Of a DNA stretch of 64,000 nucleotides, positions 1 to 9,969 are shown piece by piece. This DNA comes from Coriolopsis trogii (Eukaryota > Basidiomycota > Agaricomycetes > Polyporales > Polyporaceae), in contig JAHYIO010000003.1 in assembly GCA_020543525.1 (NCBI GenBank), forward strand, positions 1 through 64,000. The letters are read 5' to 3'. Under the pieces are notes generated by a model. That model was not told where the DNA came from, ran no database searches, and saw nothing but the letters and a program-made list of their open reading frames with translations. The position numbers were made by a program, and so were the translations under genes. Positions within the stretch are counted from its first letter, which is position 1. Every line of letters begins with the position of its first letter.

Positions 1-75
1 CCTAACCCTAACCCTAACCCTAACCCTAACCCTAACCCTAACCCTAACCCTAACCCTAACCCTAACCCTAACCCT
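1..75. repeat. Telomere repeat array (CCCTAA)n
   Basis: About twelve uninterrupted copies of CCCTAA start at base 1 and stop at the first variant, CCCTACTAAAC. This is the C-rich strand of a TTAGGG-type telomere read inward, so base 1 is a chromosome end or assembly end. A degenerate echo (AAACCCTAACCCC) recurs near 131-144. Confidence 0.97.
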
Positions 76-320
76 ACTAAACATTCCTTATAGCTTGTTT
101 AACACTTTCAAAAATTTACAAAATCTTTCTAAACCCTAACCCCTCACCACTTCTACACCCAATAGCTTCAACCCTACACCCAAAATATCCAATTATCCCT
201 TCTTACAACACATAATCAACCCTACTTCTCCCTAAGTTCACATACACACTTTATAACCCAAAACAATCAATCAACACTTCTTACAACATACAACCAATCC
301 AATACACCACAAACACTACC
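76..320. other. Telomere-adjacent strip, G-depleted on this strand
   Basis: No gene is visible. The plus strand is A/C/T-rich and almost lacks G: only about five G in the first 250 bases past the array. It contains scattered degenerate telomere-like pieces such as AACCCTA. The composition bias has the same sense as the telomeric C-strand and fades into the coding fragment that follows. Confidence 0.6.
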
Positions 321-1097
321 CTACTCCCTTAGCCAACACTCTACCAACCACAACCAAAACCTCGCTATGTTTAGATACCTCTCATCCTTGTTCCTACTTA
401 CCAACCATGCTGCAAATGACGTATCATTCGCCCAACTTATCCCAAACTCCCTCTCTGCCAACCTACACCACTCATTGGAGTAGTATGCCCAGTATACCAT
501 CGGCCCTATCATGTCCAGCCATGCCACGTTGCAGCTTGTCCCCTTGCCCTTCCCAGCATTCGTAGGATGAAGAACATCTTGAAGGAACGGTATGTGGCAC
601 TTTGAGCACGCACCCATTGACCCATAGTACCTCAGCTGCTTCCTCCAGTCCAAGTACTCTCCACCAGTCCGCCGACTATCCTCATTCGTCTTCTTCAGCA
701 GCTCCACCATAGTTGGACAATGCACAATGTTATGCTGATCTTGCACTGGGTAGTTCTTCGGCCTCGTAATCTGGCACAATCCACAGTGCCCAGAAAACTT
801 GTCCAAAGCCTTCCTCCACCGCTCAAGTAGTGGCTGTAGTTGTGCTTCCCTATCTAGCCTTGCCCGTTTCGCAGCCTGTACAGCTTCAGCAAATGCTGCT
901 CCACGTTGAACATCATCCTGGGCAGAGTGGTGGCTGGCTGTAGCTGTGGTACTAGAAGGTCCTAGGGGAAGAGTTGTCCAAGGAGCACATGCTTGAACTG
1001 CACCAACTTGGGAAGATAATGTAGTGGAGGAGGAGATCAGAAGGGCTGGAGGAAGGATAGGCACAATGTTGGTAGACTCATTGTTGGCAATGGTGAT
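321..1097 (-). pseudogene. 3' fragment, possible telomere-linked RecQ-type helicase tail
   Basis: An open frame runs on the minus strand towards the telomere and stops about 250 bases from the repeats. It has no ATG at its upstream end, only a GTG at 1064 and a stop just beyond 1097, so it looks like the 3' part of a larger gene. The protein has a basic, charged helix (KRARLDREAQLQPLLERWRKAL) cut short here as a stretch before a cysteine-rich part: CGLC near residue 94, then CSKC with a following HP, and a late cysteine plus aromatic patch (WAYYSNEW). Zinc-ligand-like Cys clusters after a helical linker resemble the C-terminal region of telomere-linked helicases of basidiomycetes as I remember it. 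No helicase motif itself is present in the window. The position next to the telomere and the direction fit that idea. The family assignment is inference; the alternative is an unrelated subtelomeric cysteine-rich protein. Confidence 0.35.
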
Positions 1098-1389
1098 CCC
1101 TCAAGGTGGTCAAGAACTGTTGGACCACTTAGCACAAGCAGAGCACCACCAGTCAAACTTGCTTTTGCCCATCAAAGAACTTAATAAACAGGCTATGCCA
1201 ACATTGATCCTTTGGACGTATCAGCACCACCTTCAAAGTGGTCATGTGACATGGTGGGTGACCCAGTCATGTGACCATACTTCCTTACTGCTAGCAAGTT
1301 TAGTCACATGACCTGGACGGCTGGTCAGGTCACATGGTCCAGTCTACCAGACCCAGCATGCCAGGATGCGATATTCCGGAGGTGACAAG

Positions 1390-2060
1390 GCAGTTTCTAT
1401 ATGGGGACACATCGTACAGACACAAAATGGGTACCGTTGGATTCGTCTCTTTTCTGGCTATACAAAGGACCCCTTGTCACCAAGGTTCTGACCAACGGTT
1501 GGCCCACAATCAGGCTCTCAATGACCTTGGTGACAGTCTCAGAATGCAAACTCTGCTTGTCACTTGGCCGTTTCTCCATGGAGACTCCATGGATTCCCAT
1601 GATTGTACCCCCATCTTGTAGCCCTGTGTCATAGCTCCCAGGGGACCCCTTGTCACCTGGGTTCCGACCAGAGGGGCAGCCACAATGAGCTTGTCACCAC
1701 CCGGAGACCAACTCTGCCTCAGAATCCGGTGACAACAGGTGACAAGCCGTTTCTCAACGGAGACTCCATGGATTGTCCTGGTTCTACCCTCATTTTGTAG
1801 CCTTGTATCCTGGCTTTCATATGACCCCTTGTCACCTGGGTTCTGCCCAGGGGTTGAGTCACAATGGGCTCCACACTGAGCTTGTCACCCGGTGCCAAAA
1901 GGCATTGAGGCTTGTCACCAGGCCATATCTCCATGGGGACTGGGCGCACAGCCACAAAACCAACACTGTTGGATACTCCTGCTTCTTGGCTATAGGAAGG
2001 ACCCCTTGTCACCAAGATTCCGAGCAACGGTTGGCCGGCTATGGCCCAAACTATTTTGTC
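1390..2060. repeat. Degenerate ~176-bp subtelomeric tandem repeat, four units
   Basis: The block CCCCTTGTCACC followed by a GGTTC/GATTCCGACC-like stretch begins near 1468, 1645, 1823 and 1997, a spacing of 173-179 bases. A second marker (TCTCCATGGAGACTCC and variants) recurs near 1573, 1752 and 1929 with the same period, and GGATTC-type text with CTGGCTATA precedes units one and four. Units one and four are closest to each other. Small frames in this block are translations of the repeat, not genes. The array ends where the Copia coding sequence begins, near 2095. Confidence 0.8.
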
Positions 2061-4866
2061 ACCTCTGAACCTTGGGGCAAAGTTCACGGCGCATAACACT
2101 AGGAATACCAGCTTTCGACTGAGCAGCAGCGAGAAAAGCGAGGAAAGTCTCTGCCTCCCACTGATCTCCATCCGGATCTGTCCGAGCGTCAACATGAACC
2201 GGGTTCTCGTCACCATAGATGTTGTCCTGAGTCCTACTCGGGTGGGGAATGCCTGCTTTGTCACGACGAGGACGGTCACGAGCAATGCTAGGCTGATTAT
2301 CTCCCACTGGTCTGTTACGACCACGACGGTGAGGAGGATGAGGAGCAGGAACAGGCGGTGGTGTTGGAGGACGATCAGGGGTATTAGCCGGAGCAGGTGC
2401 TTCAGGCGCATCATCGTCTACAGAGTGATCAAGCGGTGGTGGGACATCAAGCGGAATGGGAAGGGGAATGTCCAGGATGTCGTTGGGATCAACCGAGTCA
2501 GAGTCGTCGTTCGAGGACTCATCCGACTGGTCATTCACAAACGGATTATCACTGGGGGCGACAGGTTGATTGCCAGGAAGTTTTCGTGCAGGGAAAGACT
2601 CTTCATCAAATGTCACATCGCGGGACACGACGATAGAGCGGGTGGCCGGATTCCAAAAACGATACCCCTTGGAACCCTGCTCATACCCCACGAAGATCAT
2701 CTCGACTGCCTTCTTGTCGAGCTTCCCTTCGCGCTTCGCCTTCTGCACATGCACAAAGGCTTTGCACCCAAACACGCGGAAGTAGGAAACGTCCGGTATG
2801 GTGCCGTCCCACAACGTGATAGGGCATTGCCATTTGTGTCGTCGCATAGGTTGACGATTGTAGATATGAACGGCTGCATCGATGGCAAGTTGCCAGAAAC
2901 CGTGACTAAGTCCAGCCTGATGTAACATACACAAAGCCTTCTCGGTGATGGTACGGTTCCAGCGTTCAGCACGTCCATTCTGTTGAGGTGAACCCGCAAC
3001 TGTCTTCTGGTGCTCGATGCCATGCGAACGAAGAAGCTCGCTGAACTCGCTAGACGTGTATTCCCCCCCTCGATCAGAGCGGACTTTCTTGATCTTTTTA
3101 CCGGTCTGAGTCTCAGCCCATGCCTTATAGTCGAGGAATGCTTTGATAGCATCCGACTTGTGCTTAAGGTAATAGGCGCGAGCAAGACCAGAGTAATCGT
3201 CAATGAAACCGGCAAAATACTTCCATCCTCCGATAGCCTGAGTACGCATCGGTCCATCGAGATCTGTATGGATGAGCTCGAGAACTTCAGTCGCACGCTT
3301 CTCAGAAGGTGGAAAGGGGGCGCGAGTGGATTTGCCAAAGGCACATCCGTCACATGGCTCTTCATCCGCAGGATCAACGGCATCAACTCCCTTGGTGTTC
3401 TTAGGAAGATGACGTACCACGTCCTTGCCCGCATGACCAAAGCGACGATGCCAGGTCTTGAAGCGACGGACATTGAGGTGGACACGCTGACCATTACGGA
3501 GTTCGAGGAGCGTCCAGTACGTGTTACTATTTGGGTTGTACCTCGCCTCAAGGATCTTTCGACCCATGATACGAATCATCGAACCATGTTTGACAGCACC
3601 ATCAGGTAGCTTGTCAAAGATACACATGCGACCTTCGCCTTGGAACAAGGAATAACCATTGCGCTCGATGGAGCCCGTCGAGAAAAGACGACCTTCCACA
3701 TGCGGGATGTAATAGACGTTGTTGAAGGTGACTGGGACGCTCTGATTATCGATGTACGCGATCCCTTCAACCGTTCCCGATCCAAGCGCATGGATAACAC
3801 TACTTTCACCTGACGCAGCCGTTCCAAAGGGAACAGTGGTCTCAAAAGGCTGGTAGGTAGAAAAGTCAGACATGTCGCCGGTGATATGTTGAGAGGCTCC
3901 TGAGTCCATAAGCCACATGGTCCACTTCGAGCTGTCCGAGGCCATAGCCTCATCATAGAAAGAAGCAGCGATGTTCGAGGGACCCGAAAGTACGTTTACA
4001 GCAGATACAGACTCAGAGACGACATGTGCATGGCTATGAGAAGTAGTGTCCTTGTTCTTCCCCTTGTCCTTGTCCTTATCCCTCTCCTTCTCCTTCTTCT
4101 TGCCCTTGGGACGCTTGTCTGGATGCTTCTTATAGCAGTTGGACTCGTGGTGAGAACTACCGCCACAGAAGGAGCAAGGACCCTTAGGCTTCGGCTTGGT
4201 CTGGGAGACCTTGTTGGCGGACTGTCCGTTCTTGCGCAATGACTCCTCGGCCAAGGTCTTCGACTGGATGTCGTCGAGGGTGATCTTGTCGATGTCCGTA
4301 ATAGCCATTAGCGCAGAAACCATGGACTGGTAGGACTCGGGGACCTTCGACAGCAACAGGAGAGCCTGCATGGTCTCGCTGAGCTTGACGCCGTTGCTAT
4401 CGATGTCGCGAAGGCGGTTGATGATCTTCATCATCTGGTCCTGGAGAGGCTTCGAATCGTTCATGCGAGGCTCTGCAACGAGCGACTCGAACATGCCCCA
4501 GACGTGAGCACTGTTGGGCGTGCCAAACTTCGTCTTGATGGCGGCCCAGGTCTCAGCGGCTGTCATGGTACGAGGAGCAGCACCACCTTGACCCAGAACC
4601 TTCGCATCGAGGACGTAGTGGAAGTTCGGTGAGACCCGCATATACATCATACCGCGAGCCTGCCCATTGAGCTTCTGCCATGCCTCTATGGCGACTAACT
4701 CCGCCGCAGTGGCAGTAGTACCGGCAGGAGAGGGCTCAGTCTTGGTGCCTTCGACAATCTCCCAACAGCCCATGAAGATGAAGTACCCCTTGAGCTTTGC
4801 AGCCCAGTCATTGTACTGGTTCGCCGAAGAAAGGATAGGGATCGAGTCGATCTTGACGTCTCCCAT
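2059..4866 (-). CDS. Copia Gag-protease-integrase polyprotein (no reverse transcriptase)
   Basis: From the ATG at 4,866 the frame encodes 935 residues. It shows a Copia gag domain (about residues 1-215), a zinc knuckle CxxCxxxxHxxxxC at 231-244, a lysine-rich linker, the retroviral-type aspartic protease motif DSGAS at 321, a GAG-pre-integrase HHCC segment (His at 472 and 477, Cys at 505 and 508), and an integrase core with the D,D-35-E residues near Asp535, Asp598 and Glu634 within GSPQQNGRAERWN. A proline- and acid-rich linker follows. The protein then ends with foreign residues contributed by the tandem repeat, before any YVDD-type polymerase motif. The same frame stays open upstream to about 5,410 without another ATG and encodes an acidic leader; this may be a spliced or unconventional N-terminus. 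ATG 4,866 is preferred because MGDVKIDSIPxLSSANQYNDW-like text is the normal start of Copia gag. The element cannot move by itself. Confidence 0.9.
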   Translation of the reverse strand: MGDVKIDSIPILSSANQYNDWAAKLKGYFIFMGCWEIVEGTKTEPSPAGTTATAAELVAIEAWQKLNGQARGMMYMRVSPNFHYVLDAKVLGQGGAAPRTMTAAETWAAIKTKFGTPNSAHVWGMFESLVAEPRMNDSKPLQDQMMKIINRLRDIDSNGVKLSETMQALLLLSKVPESYQSMVSALMAITDIDKITLDDIQSKTLAEESLRKNGQSANKVSQTKPKPKGPCSFCGGSSHHESNCYKKHPDKRPKGKKKEKERDKDKDKGKNKDTTSHSHAHVVSESVSAVNVLSGPSNIAASFYDEAMASDSSKWTMWLMDSGASQHITGDMSDFSTYQPFETTVPFGTAASGESSVIHALGSGTVEGIAYIDNQSVPVTFNNVYYIPHVEGRLFSTGSIERNGYSLFQGEGRMCIFDKLPDGAVKHGSMIRIMGRKILEARYNPNSNTYWTLLELRNGQRVHLNVRRFKTWHRRFGHAGKDVVRHLPKNTKGVDAVDPADEEPCDGCAFGKSTRAPFPPSEKRATEVLELIHTDLDGPMRTQAIGGWKYFAGFIDDYSGLARAYYLKHKSDAIKAFLDYKAWAETQTGKKIKKVRSDRGGEYTSSEFSELLRSHGIEHQKTVAGSPQQNGRAERWNRTITEKALCMLHQAGLSHGFWQLAIDAAVHIYNRQPMRRHKWQCPITLWDGTIPDVSYFRVFGCKAFVHVQKAKREGKLDKKAVEMIFVGYEQGSKGYRFWNPATRSIVVSRDVTFDEESFPARKLPGNQPVAPSDNPFVNDQSDESSNDDSDSVDPNDILDIPLPIPLDVPPPLDHSVDDDAPEAPAPANTPDRPPTPPPVPAPHPPHRRGRNRPVGDNQPSIARDRPRRDKAGIPHPSRTQDNIYGDENPVHVDARTDPDGDQWEAETFLAFLAAAQSKAGIPSVMRRELCPKVQR

Positions 4867-5896
4867 GATTGAAAGCAGGTACTGAGAAGAGTGGAGATAA
4901 TCCTCGTCGTCGAAGTCTAGAGTGAAGGATATAGGCGCAACAGATGGAAGCGCAGTGACGAGAGGAGGAGGAAGAGTTTCGATTGGAGAGAGATGCGGAG
5001 ATGCGACGAGAGGGGTGTCGTATGGGGTGTTAGAGGCGAGAGGAAGCGCTACGACAAGTGGTGTGTCGTAGGGTGTATCGGATGCGACTGGAAGAGCTGT
5101 GTTGACTCCAGCAAGAAACTCCTCGTCTGCTTGGTAGGGAGAGATAGGTTGCCAAGCGAACGATGTGGGATCTTCCGGTAAAGCAACGTTGTTGTACCGA
5201 TGAGGACAGGGGCTCACGGCACAATTGTACCAACCGTCGCTTTGAAGGTGGGCGTCGACTTGTTCGTCAGAGTCCCAAACGTGTGGAAGATCCTCGCAGG
5301 ATTCCTCGTTGCCTGAGCTGTCAGAGGATGCTTCTGTCGAAGTATCAACGATGTCCTCGACTTCAGACTCAGAGGAATGAGGAGATGCTGGAAGAGTCGG
5401 CTCCAGAACGGTGGTTCAAAGTATACGCGATGATTGACGTGCCACGTGCGAGGAAGGTGGACAGGGGCACCTTTTGAGGTGAACCAGAGAGCCAGTAAGC
5501 CGAAATTACCGACAATCCGGGTAGAAGTCGCCAACTGTGCCCAAGAAACGCTATAGTAACTACCGAGGCAAAAAGGTATCGTAAGGAGGGTCCGAACGGT
5601 TGTCCTCCGGTCCAAAGGTGCTAACCACCCCGGGTACAACAGCTGGCGGGCGCAAGTGCGTGGCCTGGCTGAGGGATGCCTGAATCACCCAGGTGCCTCG
5701 AGAGCACAACAGGTGTTACAACGATAGTAGACTAGAGACTGACTACGAAGCGCTCAGGGCTGCGTCACGAGCGCAGAAATGTCCCCCTGGCAGCAGTGTC
5801 GGCGGGCACAGTCAAGAGAGTAGGAAAGTGGGATGCACGGGCAGAGAGTCGACGTACAAAGAGTTGCGCGCAGAGGTGTCGACAGAGAAACAACCG

Positions 5897-5919
5897 ATTA
5901 GAGCGCAGGGCTCATAACC
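5897..5919 (-). other. Primer-binding site, internal tRNA-Met type
   Basis: On the plus strand this stretch reads like the 5' half of a tRNA-Met up to and through the anticodon loop: GATTAGAGCGCAGGGCTCAT, then AACC. The complement on the element's sense strand would pair with the cut 5' half of the tRNA, the half-tRNA priming known from some Copia elements. The LTR starts directly next to it with TGATG. A real tRNA gene is excluded because the 3' half is missing. Confidence 0.55.
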
Positions 5920-6420
5920 TGATGAACTCTGAACCTGGAAGGCTTGGAGCGACCTGTAAGTCACACAAAGAGAGATCTTCAGTCAGTGAGCGAACGACTA
6001 TATTGCATAGTCCAGTACCTGTAAGTCACACAAAGAGAGACTACAAGTACTAGTAAGTAAAGTGTAGTAGAGCATAAGTAATGAGTGGGACTTACTCTTC
6101 AGTCAGTGAGCGAACGACTGAAGAGCAGAGGGGCAAACAGACTGCCTTATATACTGGAGAGAGGAGTGCATGAGTAAGCGAATGAAGCAGTCACATGTTA
6201 ACCATAAAGCGATGAGTAAGAGTCCGTACTCGGCGTATGAGTAAGAGCCGAGAGTATTCTGAGTAAGACATAAGGTCTAGAATGTTCCGGTGCATTGTAG
6301 AACGCACAGGAAGACAAGGGAACCATATGGTCATGGGAATGTACAGTAGTTTCGTAGAGAAAACCGTATATGGTAAGTATAAACACAGCCTATAGTAAGC
6401 GCTATCTAAACATAGGTAAA
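5920..6420 (-). repeat. 5' LTR of the truncated Copia element (outer edge approximate)
   Basis: The region lies immediately outside the primer-binding site and begins TG on the plus strand. It holds an internal direct repeat: a block at 5,952-5,999 recurs as two separated halves at 6,017-6,040 and 6,096-6,119. At 6,095-6,125 the second half forms a perfect 10-base stem (CTCTTCAGTC/GACTGAAGAG) around an 11-base loop. Such repeats commonly sit in the U3/R region. Only one LTR is present, so length and outer boundary are estimates. Confidence 0.55.
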
Positions 6421-6477
6421 CATGACCATACAAAGGTTGTGTGCACAACTCCGGACCGGTAGAGCCGTAAATCCAGA

Positions 6478-6783
6478 ATGTCAACAAAGATCGACTTCCA
6501 ACCTCAAGTCGTCCATTTCAGAACCGGTACCTGCCCCAAGGGCGAACCAATACCCCCTCCCGACCCCCGAATCATCACACTCCACGCTGCCTGCGCGCAG
6601 ATCGCCTATATGTCGGGCGCGGTGAAAGTTCTCCATGAGTTGTATAGGGATAGCGATGATATTGCGGTTATGACCGAACTGAACGCGGCATACGAGCTGA
6701 GTCGTGCTCTGAGGGCCTTGCAGTTGACCTCCGCTACCGCCGCCAGGGACGTCGTTGTTAATCGTATGAGAGAAGGCGAGTAG
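6478..6783 (+). pseudogene. C-terminal remnant of an HNH-endonuclease-type gene
   Basis: A 101-codon frame contains PPPDPRIITLHAACAQIAYM followed by SGAxxxLxELYRDxDDIAVM. As I recall, many agaricomycete HNH-domain proteins end in this way (HAACAxVAHxSGA...YRDxED). The HNH catalytic part is not present upstream; instead the Copia LTR lies there. This is most simply the tail of a gene whose front was lost or separated by the retrotransposon insertion. An ATG at 6,478 is available but probably fortuitous. The family call rests on this tail motif alone. Confidence 0.45.
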
Positions 6784-6996
6784 GGCGTCGAGTCGAGGGT
6801 GGCGACGAGCTCACGTCTTTCCCATGATGCGGACGCTCCTCACGAGGTGATGACGCGTCTGCGGCAGCCATGTGCGCCGTCCATGGTCGGTGATCTTGGC
6901 TGGTACAGAGAAGGGGATGTTGGCGTGTCTAACGAGGTTGCTCGGAGAACAAGACACAGCACGCGCATGCACAGGTACAACGTGTATTTGATGACA

Positions 6997-7617
6997 TTAG
7001 AGCGACTGTAGCACGATGATACAGACAATGAAAGCTTTGCGGACAACCACCAGAGTCCGAGACGAAGGTACAGGAGACAAAATGAACGAGAAGCGCGAAC
7101 AGTACTCGCACTGCGCAAGCACGCACTCGCCCCAGCCCCAATACCGTACCCGATCCTCGAAGCTGAATCCCTCGGTGTCCAACACGACCCTCGCGTCCGC
7201 CTCGCTGAGCTGATCGAGGCACAACCACTCTCCACGCGCCAATACCGCCTCTCGCACGCGCATGCACTGGGCGCGTTCGGCACGTTGTGCACGATCTCGA
7301 GGAGAAAGTAGCGGAGGAAGGGTGCGCATCTGCAGAGGCTGCAAAGATCGGAATGTCATAGAGAGACCTGCCATGAGTTCAGGGATACACTGACAATGCG
7401 TGTACAAAGCCCTACACCAACCTTGTTCTCCAGAATCAAGACGCGTACGTTGTGCCCATCCTAATGCCTCCGGCAACGTGCGGATGTTGCGAGAGTCAAA
7501 TGATACCACGGCGGTGGGGTGGATCTGCATTGCAAGCCAAGATTTGTTCGTATCAGCTCGCCTCGCGTCAAGCGACAACTCGCAAGTGCAGCAAGACGTC
7601 AACGAGCATCTCCGCAA
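6997..7617 (-). CDS. Possible hypothetical gene, two exons
   Basis: The minus strand keeps a long open frame with protein-like composition, including SEADARVVLDTEGFSFEDRV and a preceding basic helix. A plausible small intron (GTTGGTG...TTTGCAG, about 7,330-7,425) would join an upstream segment to it. No domain was recognised, the start codon is uncertain, and the 3' end may have another splice site near GTGCGAGTAC. It may equally be a chance frame in GC-rich DNA. Confidence 0.25.
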   Translation of the reverse strand: MRRCSLTSCCTCELSLDARRADTNKSWLAMQIHPTAVVSFDSRNIRTLPEALGWAQRTRLDSGEQGWCRALYTHCQCIPELMAGLSMTFRSLQPLQMRTLPPLLSPRDRAQRAERAQCMRVREAVLARGEWLCLDQLSEADARVVLDTEGFSFEDRVRYWGWGECVLAQCEYCSRFSFILSPVPSSRTLVVVRKAFIVCIIVLQSL

Positions 7618-9969
7618 CGAGGCAGTAATTATAACGGAAGGCTAGGGCGCGCTGGGGAGCCGCCGCACAGACGTCGGGGGTCGGGATGGTTCGAGTCCGT
7701 GCTGCAAGAGCCCTGGCAGCCGCGCGCGACTGCTGCAGGCCTGACGACACCAGCAGTCGACCTCGGCAAACCAAGCGTGGTGGGTAGAGACGTAGCCGGC
7801 CGATCACCACCCTCGTCGCAGATCTCATCTCGGACGACGACGAAGACTGCGCGCACGGTCCGGAAGCCTCGTTCGCGCGCGGGAGACGTAAGTCGGATGA
7901 CGTACGATGTCGAGATGGCAGCGCGAGATGGCATCTGAGCTTGGGGACGATCATGAATCCATTCAGGGACGCGCTCGCGTCGCCATTGCCCGATATGGAA
8001 GCGTGCGTCCAGAGCGTCCCGACGTGCAACTTTAACCAGTTGATGCGCCGCAGTGATGGGCTTGCCGGCTAGGAGCGATCGTTCAGCAGGTGACTGGCGT
8101 CATCGGCACACGAGACGAGCCACGGGGAGGCGACGATCTGCGGGGAGAGGATTAAACGGACGGGAGGAGCGGGTCAGATGGTTGCCTTTGGCACGTCTTT
8201 GGCTCGTCGTCGATCCTGGGCCGAGGGAGACGTCGGCGGGAGAGCCGGGGCACGTCCGATGATTCGTAAAGTTGAAATACGAGATGGGAGATGGAATGTT
8301 GCGCCACCGGGTATGTTGCGTTCACGGCGTCGAAGGAGGTCAACGGAGAGAGCACGTGCGCGGAGGAGGGAAAGACGCCGGGCGGACGATGGGAAGGACC
8401 GAGATGAAGGCCGAGATAGAGACCGGGGGGCAAGTCCGATCACAGCCGTGCTCTGCACCTCCGTAGCGGCGAGGAGGGACATTGACCGCGGCCAGTGTAG
8501 CGGGCGGTGTGTGAGAGTGTTGACAGAGTACTGCGAATCAGCGCCGGGCGCGGGATGGGAGCTGGGCTGAATCGGCGGACGACGGGAGCTTGAGCTTGGG
8601 CAGAATTGCTTACGGCAGAGCAGTACCTTGTATACGGGATTGCCGAGAGTAATGGCAGACAAGGAGTACGCCACAAAGCGACCGGGGCCAATAGAACAGA
8701 GGGTCATTTCAGGTAGACGGAGAGAAGCTGATGCGGGGCAGTATACGACACCCGAGGTAGGAAGTCAGACGGAGATGAGGTGCTGTTGCGACCGCAGGCG
8801 GAAGGGGCGCCGAGTTTGAGGCTTGACGACCGTGGATGGTCGTCGGTGCTCTGAGACGCACAATTGGGTTCTGGGGTGGACGCGTTTAGGACATGCGACG
8901 ACAGAAAGTGAAGATGAAAGGGAAGCGTACCGGCATCTGCAGCATCTGTCAGGACAGGACAGAACGCCCAAGAAGAGGCGAGCGAGATCTTGACTCTCGA
9001 CAGCCCGGTCATTCTCTGACGCACGTCGACGGCAAACATAGCCTCTGTCCGGCTCGCTCGTCCCCCTCTGCCCGGTCGCACACGCTGCATGTGATTTGGC
9101 TGCTGTCTGTGTCGAACTCGGACGTTGACGAGTGCTCGATCACCGTTGGGCTATATACTACTAGCCACCCGGTGCCCGGACGAAACGGCGAAGAGCAGAG
9201 AAGCGTCGGTACTCGAACGCTGCGTTCTGTTCGATGCACATGTCCGCGGAGGACAAGGACGAGGAGGCACGCATCGGGCTTCGGTGTCTGTTGGCAGGTG
9301 GACGACGGTCATTTATCAAAACGCAAACGAAGGGGGTCGACTTTGCATTCTCTGTTGCTACTCCACAGCGACGATCGGTGGGTGCATATTCCGGCAACTC
9401 AACAGGGGACGACGTTGGACGTTAAGCAATGCGAATGAGTGCAAGAAGGCGGGTGAGAACGACTGTGCTCTCGTCCACTGACGACGGCTGCATTTGCGAC
9501 CTGGTCCGGGACATGCTGCCGGGACCGCGGACGACGAGATGGACGGACTGGATCTCAGTCCAGGCAAGCGCACCATAGGCGATATACACAGACGACGTTG
9601 GTGGCGACTGCTTGGGAGGAAGGCGGACTGGACGCGATCATGATTGAGATAGGGACCAGGTCGCGGAGGTCGTTCGCAGCTCGAGTTTCAGAAGTAGGGT
9701 AGCGTCAGATACGGCTGAGATGGAGGCGCAGGCCGGGTTGATGATGACGCCAGGGGACGGAGGGAAGGGAGAGACGAGGTGGATGGTGAGCCGGGTCAGT
9801 GTCGAGGACAGAGAGGGTATGTTGTGGGCGGGGCATCATCGGAGGGCTCATTGACGACGACGGCCAGAGAGAGCACGGCGGAGAGGGCGTCGGGCAGCGG
9901 CGGCGGTGCGGTCGGGGTGGGAATACGGGGAGTTGCCATAAGGAGACCGGGGATGGCCGAGGGGTAGAT
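7618..9969. other. Gene-poor GC-rich stretch
   Basis: Many overlapping short frames occur on both strands with arginine/serine-rich products. This is typical of GC-rich non-coding DNA. No domain, consistent splice pattern or repeat structure was recognised. Confidence 0.4.

Larger units (their letters stand above)
2095..6420 (-). mobile_element. Ty1/Copia LTR retrotransposon, truncated at its 3' end
   Basis: Read on the minus strand, the order is LTR (about 6,420 to 5,920), primer-binding site (5,919-5,897), leader, then a gag-protease-integrase frame. Reverse transcriptase, RNase H and the second LTR are absent. The sequence passes straight from the linker after integrase into the subtelomeric tandem repeat near 2,095. 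The element was therefore cut after insertion, plausibly when this chromosome end broke and was healed or recombined with other subtelomeres. The outer LTR edge is approximate because no second LTR is available to compare. Confidence 0.85.

Noticed and set aside
2041..3609. Plus-strand frames of 199-294 codons opposite the Copia polyprotein
   Set aside because: They have no domain and are shadows of the conserved gag-protease-integrase frame.
5890..5925. tRNA-Met gene
   Set aside because: Only the 5' half is present, and it lies at the LTR border, so it is read as a primer-binding site.
8174..8707. 177-codon minus-strand frame near 8.4 kb
   Set aside because: Ser/Arg/Pro-rich composition with equally long frames on the other strand and no domain; judged to be chance.
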